Below are positions 14,432 to 21,090 of a stretch of DNA of 35,426 nt, piece after piece. Numbering within the stretch: position 1 is the first letter of the stretch; the number at the start of each line of letters is the position of its first letter. The stretch is from a virus. The translations under genes were made by a program, and so were the position numbers. The stretch is from the IMG/VR virus record IMGVR_UViG_3300014502_000019, positions 1 to 35,426 of that record, one strand, 5' to 3'. The notes under the pieces were generated by a model. The model had not been told where the DNA came from and ran no database searches. It saw only the letters and a program-made list of their open reading frames with translations.

Positions 14432-15790
14432 TTATTTCCCTTCTCCTGGAATGCCAAGAAAGTTAAGCATCGTTTCGGATGTCATTAGATTGTCAATGCC
14501 TTCGGTATCTGGAATGAACTTGAACTGGAAGGCATAATTATAGGCTCCAGATGTACCTAGCCTCATCCATACCAACCAAAGATTCTCTCCAGACGACTTT
14601 GCGATGATATTGTGATGCATTCCCTTGGTATCCGTGAGTTTGAATGTTAGATCACCGGCCGCAAAGTTTCCTAGACTCCGGGATTTGTAATTGGGCAGGG
14701 TCTTAAGAGGTACATCCAACTCTGGATAGCCCTTCTCCTGGATGATCAGGGCACCGGTCTTAGTACCCATGATTGACATGACCATCAAAACACCATCAGA
14801 AGGCAAAGCGATGTCTCCGAGAGGTGCCAACGGGACCATAGTCACGGTCAGCATCGTAACTTGCTTGTCTGTCACGGTGAACTGAAGGGGATAATCCTGG
14901 TAGCCTGCCTTCTTGAGGGTGACATTGTAGCTTCCTGCAGCAAGCGGGACTACCTCATCAGTCTGACCTAGAGTTGCCCCGGTGCCGTCCACTATGTTAG
15001 CCTTCTGGGTTCCTGTCGTGGTTATGTTGACTCCGGTTGTGCCCACTGGAGGCGTGCTTGTCACATCATAGGAGTAGCCCACATAGTCGCGGAATATGCC
15101 ACAGACCCCATAAGCTACCCAGGCATAGCCTTTGAATCCCCAGGTCGGCCCCCAAGAGTTCTTAACCAGCCAAGCTCCCATAGAGTCATCGTAACCTATG
15201 ATGCTCTGACAATGACCGCCTGCATAATCGCCGTACTCGGGAGAATAGACTTTATCCGAGTCAACATCAAAGTAGTCAGTATTGACATCCATGGCAAACT
15301 GAACGGCATGACCAGCAGCTATAGCAGCTTTAGCAGCAGCATCGGATGAGATCCTGTTTGCAGCGAGGATCTTAAAGCTTTTAGTAGCGGCACAAGCTTG
15401 CTTAGATCCATTGTAGGGCCAACAGGCTTCAGTACAGACACCTGTGTTCTGGAGCTTCGAATCTGCCTTCTCAAGGGTAGAACCGGCTGAACAAGTCCCT
15501 ATGCCATCGAACAGATCTGCCTCGGAGAGATCTATCAGCTCTGTTTTGTTTTGATCGAAGAATTTCTTGGTGACTTCGAAAGTTGCACATGAGCCGAAAG
15601 CGACGCAAGAACCACAGTCGCCCTGATCTTTGATTGGAGTATCGTAATCTTTCAGGCTAAACGTCGCTGGCGTAGCCATGAATCGGTGTCCTTTTATGCT
15701 CTTATCATTAGCATCTTCAGCATCGGTCCTCTTAATCTCTTCTGAGATAATGAGGCCTAGCTTCCTGATTTTGCCTTTACCTTTTTCCAT
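14432..15790 (-). CDS. C1A (papain-like) cysteine peptidase with PEGA-like domain
   Basis: 452 residues. Residues about 40-240 are a C1A peptidase. PIKDQGDCGSCVAFG gives the oxyanion Gln56 and catalytic Cys62, GGHCQSIIGYDD gives His193, and KNSWGPTWGFKGYAW gives Asn211, so the active site looks complete. Residues about 252-320 form a PEGA-like surface-layer beta domain (AAGSYNVTLKKAGYQDYPL). The final 130 residues are unrecognised. There is no signal peptide. GGAG precedes the ATG. The gene lies in a cassette of small membrane proteins between head-completion and tail genes. The role is inferred: lysis or entry through a protein cell wall (S-layer or sheath), since archaeal hosts lack murein. 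Host-protein processing is an alternative. Confidence 0.8.
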   Translation of the reverse strand: MEKGKGKIRKLGLIISEEIKRTDAEDANDKSIKGHRFMATPATFSLKDYDTPIKDQGDCGSCVAFGSCATFEVTKKFFDQNKTELIDLSEADLFDGIGTCSAGSTLEKADSKLQNTGVCTEACWPYNGSKQACAATKSFKILAANRISSDAAAKAAIAAGHAVQFAMDVNTDYFDVDSDKVYSPEYGDYAGGHCQSIIGYDDSMGAWLVKNSWGPTWGFKGYAWVAYGVCGIFRDYVGYSYDVTSTPPVGTTGVNITTTGTQKANIVDGTGATLGQTDEVVPLAAGSYNVTLKKAGYQDYPLQFTVTDKQVTMLTVTMVPLAPLGDIALPSDGVLMVMSIMGTKTGALIIQEKGYPELDVPLKTLPNYKSRSLGNFAAGDLTFKLTDTKGMHHNIIAKSSGENLWLVWMRLGTSGAYNYAFQFKFIPDTEGIDNLMTSETMLNFLGIPGEGK

Positions 15791-15807
15791 GAATTAGCTC
15801 CTATTAT

Positions 15808-15951
15808 TCAGTCATCTTTTCTAATTATAGTCTTTCTTTTAAATATCTCAGATTGTAATGGTCGTTTTCTGCGTTGGATTTGCAACTCAAGCCATTCCAA
15901 TTCTGCATAATCAAGACCGGCCAGAAGACCATCCCAAAAGGTAGTGTCCAT
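15808..15951 (-). CDS. Small hypothetical protein, 47 residues
   Basis: ATG at 15951, stop TGA at 15808-15810. It begins MDTTFWDGLLAGLDYAELEW and ends in a strongly basic stretch (QIQRRKRPLQSEIFKRKT). It is an acidic amphipathic helix followed by a cationic tail, with no membrane segment. It lies between a small membrane protein gene and the peptidase in the same direction. Function unknown; it could be a regulator of the lysis-like cassette. The ribosome site is weak. Confidence 0.5.
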   Translation of the reverse strand: MDTTFWDGLLAGLDYAELEWLELQIQRRKRPLQSEIFKRKTIIRKDD

Positions 15952-15984
15952 AAGATCACTCGTCTATTCAACGAATATAATCAG

Positions 15985-16179
15985 TCATTCAGGACACTCC
16001 ACCAGGGGGTGCCCCATTGCGTCTGTGCAACGGCCAATTAGTGGACACATAGCGCAAATAGTCTGCTGTGCTCTTTCTGCCTTGGACATTGGAGTTGAAT
16101 CACTCCAATTCCACAAGAGCCATGACAGACCGCCAATGAAAATAGCAAAAGCAGGAATGCACAATAGAATCTCATCCAT
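15985..16179 (-). CDS. Small membrane protein with Cys-rich tail
   Basis: 64 residues. A hydrophobic segment at about 4-23 (ILLCIPAFAIFIGGLSWLLW) acts as a signal anchor. The outer part has four cysteines in ICAMCPLIGRC and VEC, which could bind metal or form disulfides. AGGCGG lies upstream of the ATG. It is 14 bases from the gp10-like gene upstream and opens the membrane-protein/peptidase cassette. It has no recognised family. A lipoprotein- or spanin-like role at the membrane is possible. Confidence 0.6.
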   Translation of the reverse strand: MDEILLCIPAFAIFIGGLSWLLWNWSDSTPMSKAERAQQTICAMCPLIGRCTDAMGHPLVECPE

Positions 16180-16193
16180 TCAAGCCGCCTATT

Positions 16194-16559
16194 TCATTTA
16201 CTGCACGCTTCTTTCAGCCTTTTGGGAAGTTGGCCGGCCATCTTTTCAGCCGCGTTCTGAAGCCAATGGTCGGTCTGACCGTCGTGATGATGATAAGAAG
16301 CGTCCTCGTGTTGTCGTTTCGCGTACGGTGCAGCAGGACCGCCATAACCTAGAACTACTTCTCTTTCACCGCGCTTGATTTTATGCGTGCCACGCATGGT
16401 TCCGCCCGTCTTGCCAGAACCAGCCGGATATTTTCCCACGGGGCAATGAATTTGAGCCTCATAATCTACATCGGCCGTAAGCCACAATTCGGCACCATTC
16501 AGGAGCTTCTTTTCGTACTCGCTTGCTACCTCATCTCCATTCCATTTGATCGTAGCCAT
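16194..16559 (-). CDS. HK97 gp10-like tail completion / minor capsid protein
   Basis: 121 residues. The centre shows the gp10 pattern: CPVGKYPAGSGKTGGTMRGT, a strand, and then VVLGYGGPAAPYAKRQHED, in which the P-Y-A-x-x-x-x-E-like motif is typical. A C-terminal helix rich in Lys/Glu follows. Such proteins join the tail to the head-closure ring. The start overlaps the stop of the preceding connector gene (TGATG). Three adjacent histidines (YHHHDG) near residue 90 are unusual but probably fortuitous. Confidence 0.66.
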   Translation of the reverse strand: MATIKWNGDEVASEYEKKLLNGAELWLTADVDYEAQIHCPVGKYPAGSGKTGGTMRGTHKIKRGEREVVLGYGGPAAPYAKRQHEDASYHHHDGQTDHWLQNAAEKMAGQLPKRLKEACSK

Positions 16560-16840
16560 CAGACCCAGGCCTCGTATTCTAAGATTTCGCCGCCTATGCC
16601 TGTTTTTGCGTTCACATCGGAGACAACATAATCAATGCCACCGTAGATGATCCGATCCTTCGTGGTTATGGCCTCGTCGAGAATGATCTGAGCATGAGAG
16701 AGGATAGTACTTCCATCTCTGCTTCGGATAGTTCGGAGGACGAATCGACATTTTATAGCGCTGTTTGTATACGCGACTGGATAGCCACCCACGAATTTGC
16801 GTAGCGTAGCATCCTGAAGTTTTGGGGTCAATCCGGGCAT
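16559..16840 (-). CDS. Head-tail stopper / head closure protein
   Basis: 93 residues. It is small and beta-rich, with FVLRTIRSRDGSTILSHAQI, DRIIYGGIDYVVSDVNAK and a C-terminal GGEILEYEAWV. The order strand, turn, D-x-I-x-x-G-x-x-Y-x-V is typical of stopper proteins that plug the portal (gp16/minor capsid type). It overlaps the Sm-like gene upstream by 13 bases and the gp10-like gene downstream by one base. Called from pattern and position. Confidence 0.55.
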   Translation of the reverse strand: MPGLTPKLQDATLRKFVGGYPVAYTNSAIKCRFVLRTIRSRDGSTILSHAQIILDEAITTKDRIIYGGIDYVVSDVNAKTGIGGEILEYEAWV

Positions 16841-17058
16841 GGTGCTATGATCTCCGCTTGTTCAGTACAACTTATTCCGGAAATATCATCGATGTTCAGT
16901 AAATAATCACCATGCATGAAAGTAGGATATAAACACTCAATGACCACATGATAATCATCGAACGCCTTGATTCGACCCTCGATATCATCCGTGAATGGCA
17001 CGAAAATGATAACAAGTCGCTCTCCCACCGCCGTTAGAAAATCGTGAATCAGAGTCAT
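16828..17058 (-). CDS. Small beta-rich connector-region protein
   Basis: 76 residues, taking ATG 17058, where GGAG lies eight bases upstream and the codon overlaps the previous stop (ATGA). A further upstream ATG at 17088 lacks a ribosome site. The sequence LVIIFVPFTDDIEGRIKAF, then YHVVIECL, then LLNIDDISGISC resembles the strand order of Sm/SH3-like barrels, with G-R-I and a final L-x-I-x-D-I-x-x-I. That resemblance is only by eye. Given its neighbours it is more likely a head-tail joining accessory than an RNA-binding protein. Confidence 0.5.
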   Translation of the reverse strand: MTLIHDFLTAVGERLVIIFVPFTDDIEGRIKAFDDYHVVIECLYPTFMHGDYLLNIDDISGISCTEQAEIIAPCPD

Positions 17059-17837
17059 GCATTCTTCTCCACTATTGCCCTGCAGCATCGGTCTCGATTG
17101 TGAATCCTGCCAGGCTCATCACCGTTCTTGAATTTACCAAAAGGAATTTCTGCATGATCGTCTTCATGCTCTAGGCATCGATCACAAGTCCGGCCATCAT
17201 GCGTCAGAATCCAGACGTACTCGAATCGCTCGGGATCTATGACGCTTCGATCAACCGCCTGAGAGGTGCTTTCCATGTATCCCTCGTTCGATGCTATGTG
17301 GCCTTCTGTGAGGGCAATATTCAAGGCTCGATCTCTGAGAAGACGATTACCATATTTTTCAGTCATCTTCCAGGCCAGGTCCATGTCGTCTATGCCCAGA
17401 TTGTTGGCATAGTTCTCAAGAGCGGCAGCACGCCTGGGATCCAGGCCGATGTAAGGCTTGATTAGTTTAGCCTGCTGAACAGGCGTCATGCCTTCCTGGA
17501 AGCCTTGAAGGATGATCTTTTGAATGGTCTGTTTTGAGGCTTGATCGATATACTTGATCTCCTGGCCAGCATACTTCTCTATCCACGCTTCGGCGTTGGG
17601 AGATCGAATATTGAATGAAAAACCAGTTTGTGGCCCTCTCACCATCTTAACCAATTGCTTGACCTGAGCATCGCCCGATGCCTTGAACGTCTCTTTTATA
17701 ATTTCAGTTGGATCGAAGGGTGCTACGTGAATTATTCTGCTTGCTGGAAGCGTTGAAGCATTATCCCGCCAGTTGATGAACGCTCGCGCGATCTGCTTGG
17801 CATATCGATCTCCTATGATCGTGGTGGCGGGAATCAT
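17055..17837 (-). CDS. MuF-like minor head protein
   Basis: 260 residues. The C-terminal 55 residues carry the MuF/SPP1 gp7 signature: VWILTHDGRTCDRCLEHEDD, then a Pro-Phe-Gly segment, then PGRIHNRDRCCRA. The cysteines (218, 221, 251, 252) and histidines could bind zinc. The N-terminal part is helical, with FQEGMTPVQQAKLIKPYIGL and LENYANNLGI, as in this family. These proteins sit inside or at the portal and act in head assembly and DNA exit. In many phages this gene follows the portal directly. Here it lies after the capsid and adaptor genes. Confidence 0.82.
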   Translation of the reverse strand: MIPATTIIGDRYAKQIARAFINWRDNASTLPASRIIHVAPFDPTEIIKETFKASGDAQVKQLVKMVRGPQTGFSFNIRSPNAEAWIEKYAGQEIKYIDQASKQTIQKIILQGFQEGMTPVQQAKLIKPYIGLDPRRAAALENYANNLGIDDMDLAWKMTEKYGNRLLRDRALNIALTEGHIASNEGYMESTSQAVDRSVIDPERFEYVWILTHDGRTCDRCLEHEDDHAEIPFGKFKNGDEPGRIHNRDRCCRAIVEKNA

Positions 17838-18334
17838 ATTATTGGGAAGGATCTAGCCATGTATTTTGAGATCATATCATAGGCTTCTTTCGAAAGCAAT
17901 CCAGAATACCGATCTCCAGTCCCACTTTTGCCCTGCCCGCCCCCATAAGTCTCCGAAGTATCACCATAACTAACAGAAGTAACTCCTTCTCTCTGAAGTC
18001 TGAGTCGTTGAGATCTGTCTGGTGAGATCAAAACGTCATAAATGGCTAGGGCCTCTTCACAAACAGCGTCAATGACACAATCGGGTACTTCTGGAGCTCC
18101 CGTGGCTACATCCCAATCATAGCCATCTCTGTACTGTCTTGGAAAGGCTCTGTCCTGGGTGCCATCCAGGTAATACTTAGTGCCCCTGAGTGGAAGAGCA
18201 TCTATGGTTTTCGTGGCTCGCTTGAGATACCAAGCTATGCTAGTCAGAGCCAAGAAGGCAGTTGCTCTTGGATCTCCGGTGAAGTAAGTTCTTGCATCGG
18301 ATTCATTGAGGTAGCTGCCTTCTAGTTCTGCCAT
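17834..18334 (-). CDS. Head-tail adaptor (connector) protein
   Basis: 166 residues. The N-terminal 100 residues follow the adaptor plan: YLNESDARTYF, an A-x-x-Y-L-K-R-A-T-K-x-I-D helix, D-G-T-Q-D-R-A-F-P-R, and then VPDCVIDAVCEEALAIY. This pattern is shared with gp15/gp6-type ring proteins and with proteins named DnaT-like in phages. The C-terminus is glycine-rich (YGGGQGKSGTGDRYSGLLS). It would form the ring below the portal. Good ribosome site (GAGGAT). It overlaps the MuF-like gene by four bases. Confidence 0.72.
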   Translation of the reverse strand: MAELEGSYLNESDARTYFTGDPRATAFLALTSIAWYLKRATKTIDALPLRGTKYYLDGTQDRAFPRQYRDGYDWDVATGAPEVPDCVIDAVCEEALAIYDVLISPDRSQRLRLQREGVTSVSYGDTSETYGGGQGKSGTGDRYSGLLSKEAYDMISKYMARSFPII

Positions 18335-18342
18335 TCAATCCT

Positions 18343-19005
18343 CTAAGCCGTCACAAGATAGTAGATCTTCACAGGCTTGCCATTATATGCACTGTTGAGA
18401 TCAACGGTATTCAATGCCAGAACAGTGCTCGATGTCGTAACCGTTGCTCCAGTGCCTTCGAGTGTTCCATCCAGGAGAGAATAGAGAATGTTATTGAATC
18501 CCCGTTTCGTGTTTAAGGCCAACTTATCTGCAGTACCTACCTTGAACGTAGTTCCACTCGTGAAGTTCAAGAATCCGACTCTTGATACCGTTTTGAATGC
18601 CTTCGTTGTGGCCTGTGCAGGACTAGAGTTCGACCAGGTCAGCAATTCGGTTATGGTCGTTCCGGCAATATCAGTGCCATCAACTTCTGCGTATCCATCA
18701 CACTGTTTGCTATTGGTCAGCAAGATGGTCCTAGGATAATCCGGCTGAGCCAGGAACGTAGTATAGTTCTTCCAGTTCGTGGTATTTGTGGTAGTTCCTG
18801 CGTCCTTAAGTTGATTGTCATCAGATGCTTCCGGGCCCACAGTCGAGTTTCCTATGGTTTGGATAGCTATCAGGGCCTCTGTGTTGGTTACTCCTTTTGC
18901 ATCAGTCTGGAGAGTCGATCCGGTATTGATCTTCCCAGGATACAGAGCAGCTCCCGCCATTCCAGACACTATGAACAGAGCGAGAAAAATAGAGAAGAGT
19001 CTCAT
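18343..19005 (-). CDS. Head decoration-like protein carrying a signal peptide
   Basis: 220 residues. The start is ATG 19005 because AGGTGA lies five bases upstream; an in-phase GTG at 19014 would add three residues. The body resembles capsid decoration proteins: PRTILLTNSKQCDGYAEVDG, GTTITELLTWSNSS, ATTKAFKTVSRVGFL. Its position right after the major capsid gene is typical. Oddly it begins MRLFSIFLALFIVSGMAGAA, a convincing signal peptide with a cut near residue 19. Either the signal is removed or retained inside assembling heads, or the protein is exported and binds virions or cells from outside. Confidence 0.6.
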   Translation of the reverse strand: MRLFSIFLALFIVSGMAGAALYPGKINTGSTLQTDAKGVTNTEALIAIQTIGNSTVGPEASDDNQLKDAGTTTNTTNWKNYTTFLAQPDYPRTILLTNSKQCDGYAEVDGTDIAGTTITELLTWSNSSPAQATTKAFKTVSRVGFLNFTSGTTFKVGTADKLALNTKRGFNNILYSLLDGTLEGTGATVTTSSTVLALNTVDLNSAYNGKPVKIYYLVTA

Positions 19006-19014
19006 CTTTCTCAC

Positions 19015-20013
19015 CTATGTAGCCGGAGTAGCCGGAGTCAAGGCAGCGAATGGATATCTGGAGCCTTCAGTGCTCTGGATTCTGTTCACTGGATTGGGCA
19101 ACTGCCAGCCGAGACGCATGGTGCATCTTAGACCTATCATGTCCTGTTGCCAGAGAGCATAGACCAGGTTTCCGGAGCTATCGTAGATAGCTGCATCCTT
19201 GGACACGTCGAACTGCATGTCCTGCCTGATGCAATATACAGCCTTATCCCAGGCCCCGGCGATCATCAGAACATCATCGCTGTTGGCGTCCATGTTACCG
19301 AGGAGATCTGTTAGGACAGGTTTGCCCTTCAGTCGGTACTGACCTTCCTGGTTCTGGAAGTTGGAGAAGATTGGGATGCCGTTCTTGTCCCTCAGCCCGT
19401 CCAGTTTCGCCTCCATGCCCATGCCTGTGACGAATCCATTGGGGAAGTATCCGCATTTCCTGACCTTGTCCATGAGGCCACCAACGCCATAGATATCGTC
19501 GTACAGATCGACATCCACGGAACCTTCAGCGACAGTCATGCTCTTTGCAGCTACACTGGTCATGATAGCATCTGGCCAGGTTGATGGCTTGGCCGAGCCG
19601 AATATGATAGCATCATCTATCTCAGACGCGATCGCCTCGACGATGGCAGGCTTGACCTCGGCCCAGATATCATAGTCGGAGTCATCTAAGACCTGCTGAG
19701 AAACGGGAACAATGGCCGCTATCTCTTCGATGTAGATGTACTTGTTTGCCCACTCGAGTTTTGTGGTCTTCTTGAGACCTCGCTGGTAACTGGTGCCCGT
19801 GCCATCCCCGCCTTCTCCCGTCAAGAAGTAGGCTGTAGCAAGACTATTGAGCACAGGTATTCTGACCTGTTTCTTGCTTGCGTTGGAAAGCTTTCTCATC
19901 AGAGGAAGCACCGTAGACTGTACAGGAACTTCCTTTATAATTTCGTTCAGTACCTCCTCGTTTATTAGAGGAGTTACATTCGTGCGGCTTTCCGCATTAT
20001 CGTAATCAGTCAT
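19015..20013 (-). CDS. Major capsid protein, HK97 fold
   Basis: 332 residues. It has the HK97-type order: N-arm, VPVQSTVLPLMRKLSNASKK, then WANKYIYIEEIAAIVPVSQQ, the spine helix VKPAIVEAIASEIDDAIIFG, an A-domain with GFVTGMGMEAKLDGLRD, LKGKPVLTD, and then a C-terminal AGAWDKAVYCIRQDM and IGLRCTMRLGWQL. There is no protease gene nearby, and scaffold is encoded separately upstream, so capsid maturation need not involve cleavage. Start is ATG with AGGT upstream. This gene is the clearest structural marker of the window. Confidence 0.9.
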   Translation of the reverse strand: MTDYDNAESRTNVTPLINEEVLNEIIKEVPVQSTVLPLMRKLSNASKKQVRIPVLNSLATAYFLTGEGGDGTGTSYQRGLKKTTKLEWANKYIYIEEIAAIVPVSQQVLDDSDYDIWAEVKPAIVEAIASEIDDAIIFGSAKPSTWPDAIMTSVAAKSMTVAEGSVDVDLYDDIYGVGGLMDKVRKCGYFPNGFVTGMGMEAKLDGLRDKNGIPIFSNFQNQEGQYRLKGKPVLTDLLGNMDANSDDVLMIAGAWDKAVYCIRQDMQFDVSKDAAIYDSSGNLVYALWQQDMIGLRCTMRLGWQLPNPVNRIQSTEGSRYPFAALTPATPAT

Positions 20014-20019
20014 GAAAAG

Positions 20020-20535
20020 TTACCTACCCGCTTTACTTCTGATGAAATCATTGATCTCATCATGAGGATTCCTTTTCCCGGTCTTCGCTGGGTTGCTGCC
20101 AGTTCCGGTAGAATTGACCCCGAAGTCTTTTTTGAGTTGCTTGAGTTGATCCTTGATTCCCGACTCATCGATTGCAGTGACGTACTTGAGGTACTTTGCT
20201 TGCTCTGCCTTTGGAATCTTCAGATCATCAGCAACGGTCTCAGCAAGCTCTTTCGCCTTATATTTCGCCAATTCTTGCTCTAGCATATCAGCTCTCTGCT
20301 TGTGCTGTTGAGCTTCTGGAAGGTCCTTGTTTTTGAGAGCATCGAGTTCTTTCTTGATTGCTGCTGATTTCAGAGCTTCCTTTCGCCGCTCAGCCGCAAG
20401 CATGACGTTGACTTTTGCCTGCTGTTCGGGAGTTAATTCAGTATCAGCCTGCTCTTTCTGGCCCGCAGTTTGGCCCTCTATTTTTTCCTGCTCTTTATCG
20501 CCTGCAGTTTGGATCTTATCGTCTTTGTCTGCCAT
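20020..20535 (-). CDS. Capsid scaffolding protein
   Basis: 171 residues from ATG 20535, chosen because GGGTGAT lies four bases upstream. It is highly charged and helical: Glu/Gln/Lys-rich, LTPEQQAKVNVMLAAERRKE, MLEQELAKYKAKELAETVAD, then DQLKQLKKDFGVN and a Ser/Gly-rich tail ending NPHDEINDFIRSKAGR. This is the profile of scaffolding proteins of the DUF4355 kind, encoded just before the capsid gene. The first 12 codons and the leader are partly duplicated about 290 bases upstream. Confidence 0.82.
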   Translation of the reverse strand: MADKDDKIQTAGDKEQEKIEGQTAGQKEQADTELTPEQQAKVNVMLAAERRKEALKSAAIKKELDALKNKDLPEAQQHKQRADMLEQELAKYKAKELAETVADDLKIPKAEQAKYLKYVTAIDESGIKDQLKQLKKDFGVNSTGTGSNPAKTGKRNPHDEINDFIRSKAGR

Positions 20536-20575
20536 AGAAATCACCCAGAGTTAGGCATCTGGTAGCCGCGAATTG
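20528..20575. repeat. Direct repeat copy A (scaffold leader)
   Basis: 48 bases that match 20815-20862 at 45 of 48 positions. It covers the ribosome site and first codons of the scaffold gene. Confidence 0.9.
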
Positions 20576-20581
20576 GAAAAG

Positions 20582-20591
20582 TTTTTATAAT
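20582..20591 (+). promoter_or_regulatory. TATA promoter, possibly bidirectional
   Basis: TTTTTATAAT preceded by a purine-rich GGAAAAG stretch that could act as BRE. The ATG at 20611 is about 25 bases from its centre, so the plus transcript is predicted leaderless. Read on the minus strand the same bases give ATTATAAAAA, which could drive the scaffold gene starting at 20535. Confidence 0.5.
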
Positions 20592-20610
20592 TTGTGCACG
20601 AGTCCTAATT

Positions 20611-20757
20611 ATGTTTGAAAACTTGTATTCATCTCAATTAATCCAGGATTATTTTTCTGACGAGGAAAATTTTGCTTCGCTGTTATGCGAATGCCATAGA
20701 CGACATTTGTTACCACTTTCGATTATGAATGCGTTGGACTTCCATTTCGGAAAATAA
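20611..20757 (+). CDS. Opposite-strand 48-residue protein
   Basis: The product begins MFENLYSSQLIQDYFSDEEN and contains SLLCECHRRHLLPLSIMNAL. The C-E-C-H-R-R-H cluster could bind zinc. It has no ribosome site, but a TATA element lies at the distance expected for a leaderless mRNA, and a T7 tract at 20809-20815 may end transcription. It lies between two copies of the scaffold leader, against all neighbouring genes. No homologue is recognised. It is a candidate moron or regulator. Confidence 0.5.
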   Translation: MFENLYSSQLIQDYFSDEENFASLLCECHRRHLLPLSIMNALDFHFGK

Positions 20758-20783
20758 GGCAAACTCCGAAAACATGTCGAGAG

Positions 20784-20822
20784 CTAGTCACCAGATTGAC
20801 CTTTATCATTTTTTTCTGCCAT
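20784..20822 (-). pseudogene. Remnant of a duplicated scaffold gene start
   Basis: ATG 20822 with the same GGGTGA leader reads MAEKNDKGQSGD and then TAG. This matches MADKDDKIQTAGD of the scaffold protein in its first codons. It looks like the truncated 5' end of a duplicated scaffold gene. Confidence 0.6.
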
Positions 20823-20862
20823 AGAAATCACCCAGAATTGGACATCTGGTAGCCGCGAATTG
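20815..20862. repeat. Direct repeat copy B (scaffold leader)
   Basis: Matches 20528-20575 at 45 of 48 bases. An AT-rich tract (20861-20896) follows it in place of the TATA element next to copy A. Confidence 0.9.
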
Positions 20863-20888
20863 ATATTATAATAAAATATAAAATTATT

Positions 20889-21002
20889 TTATTTTTTAGT
20901 GATACGCACAATTTTTCCGCTGTGATTAGCTCTATCAGCGGCTGCTTGGCTCTTGAATATCTTATTTCCGTTACCGTGTTTGCATGTGGTTTTATTTGCC
21001 AA
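20889..21002 (-). CDS. Basic miniprotein, 37 residues, TTG start
   Basis: TTG at 21002 has GGAGGT eight bases upstream, an ideal site, so the start is well supported. The product (MANKTTCKHGNGNKIFKSQA, then AADRANHSGKIVRITKK) is strongly basic, with one C-x-H pair. It is placed just after the portal gene and overlaps the 32-codon gene by 11 bases. Function unknown; a nucleic-acid-binding or head-assembly accessory is possible. Confidence 0.55.
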   Translation of the reverse strand: MANKTTCKHGNGNKIFKSQAAADRANHSGKIVRITKK

Positions 21003-21090
21003 TCTTCTTAACCTCCGTCGTTTCTGGATTGGTTACCATATTCGGTTTCGGTTCCTTCTTTTTCTTCGCTTCCTTATTGTAGAACGACAT
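20992..21090 (-). CDS. Lysine-rich miniprotein, 32 residues
   Basis: ATG at 21090 lies inside the end of the portal gene, with GGTGG upstream. It reads MSFYNKEAKKKKEPKPNMVT and ends EVKKIGK. It is coupled to the 37-residue gene by overlap and supplies that gene's ribosome site. Coding status is plausible but short. Confidence 0.4.
   Translation of the reverse strand: MSFYNKEAKKKKEPKPNMVTNPETTEVKKIGK

Noticed and set aside
14010-14537. 175-residue plus-strand open frame
   Set aside because: Antisense to the two small membrane-protein genes and the peptidase end; no promoter or ribosome site.
16828-17058. Viral Sm/Hfq RNA-binding protein
   Set aside because: The strand pattern is suggestive only by eye, and the gene sits inside the head-tail connector block, where a structural accessory is more likely.
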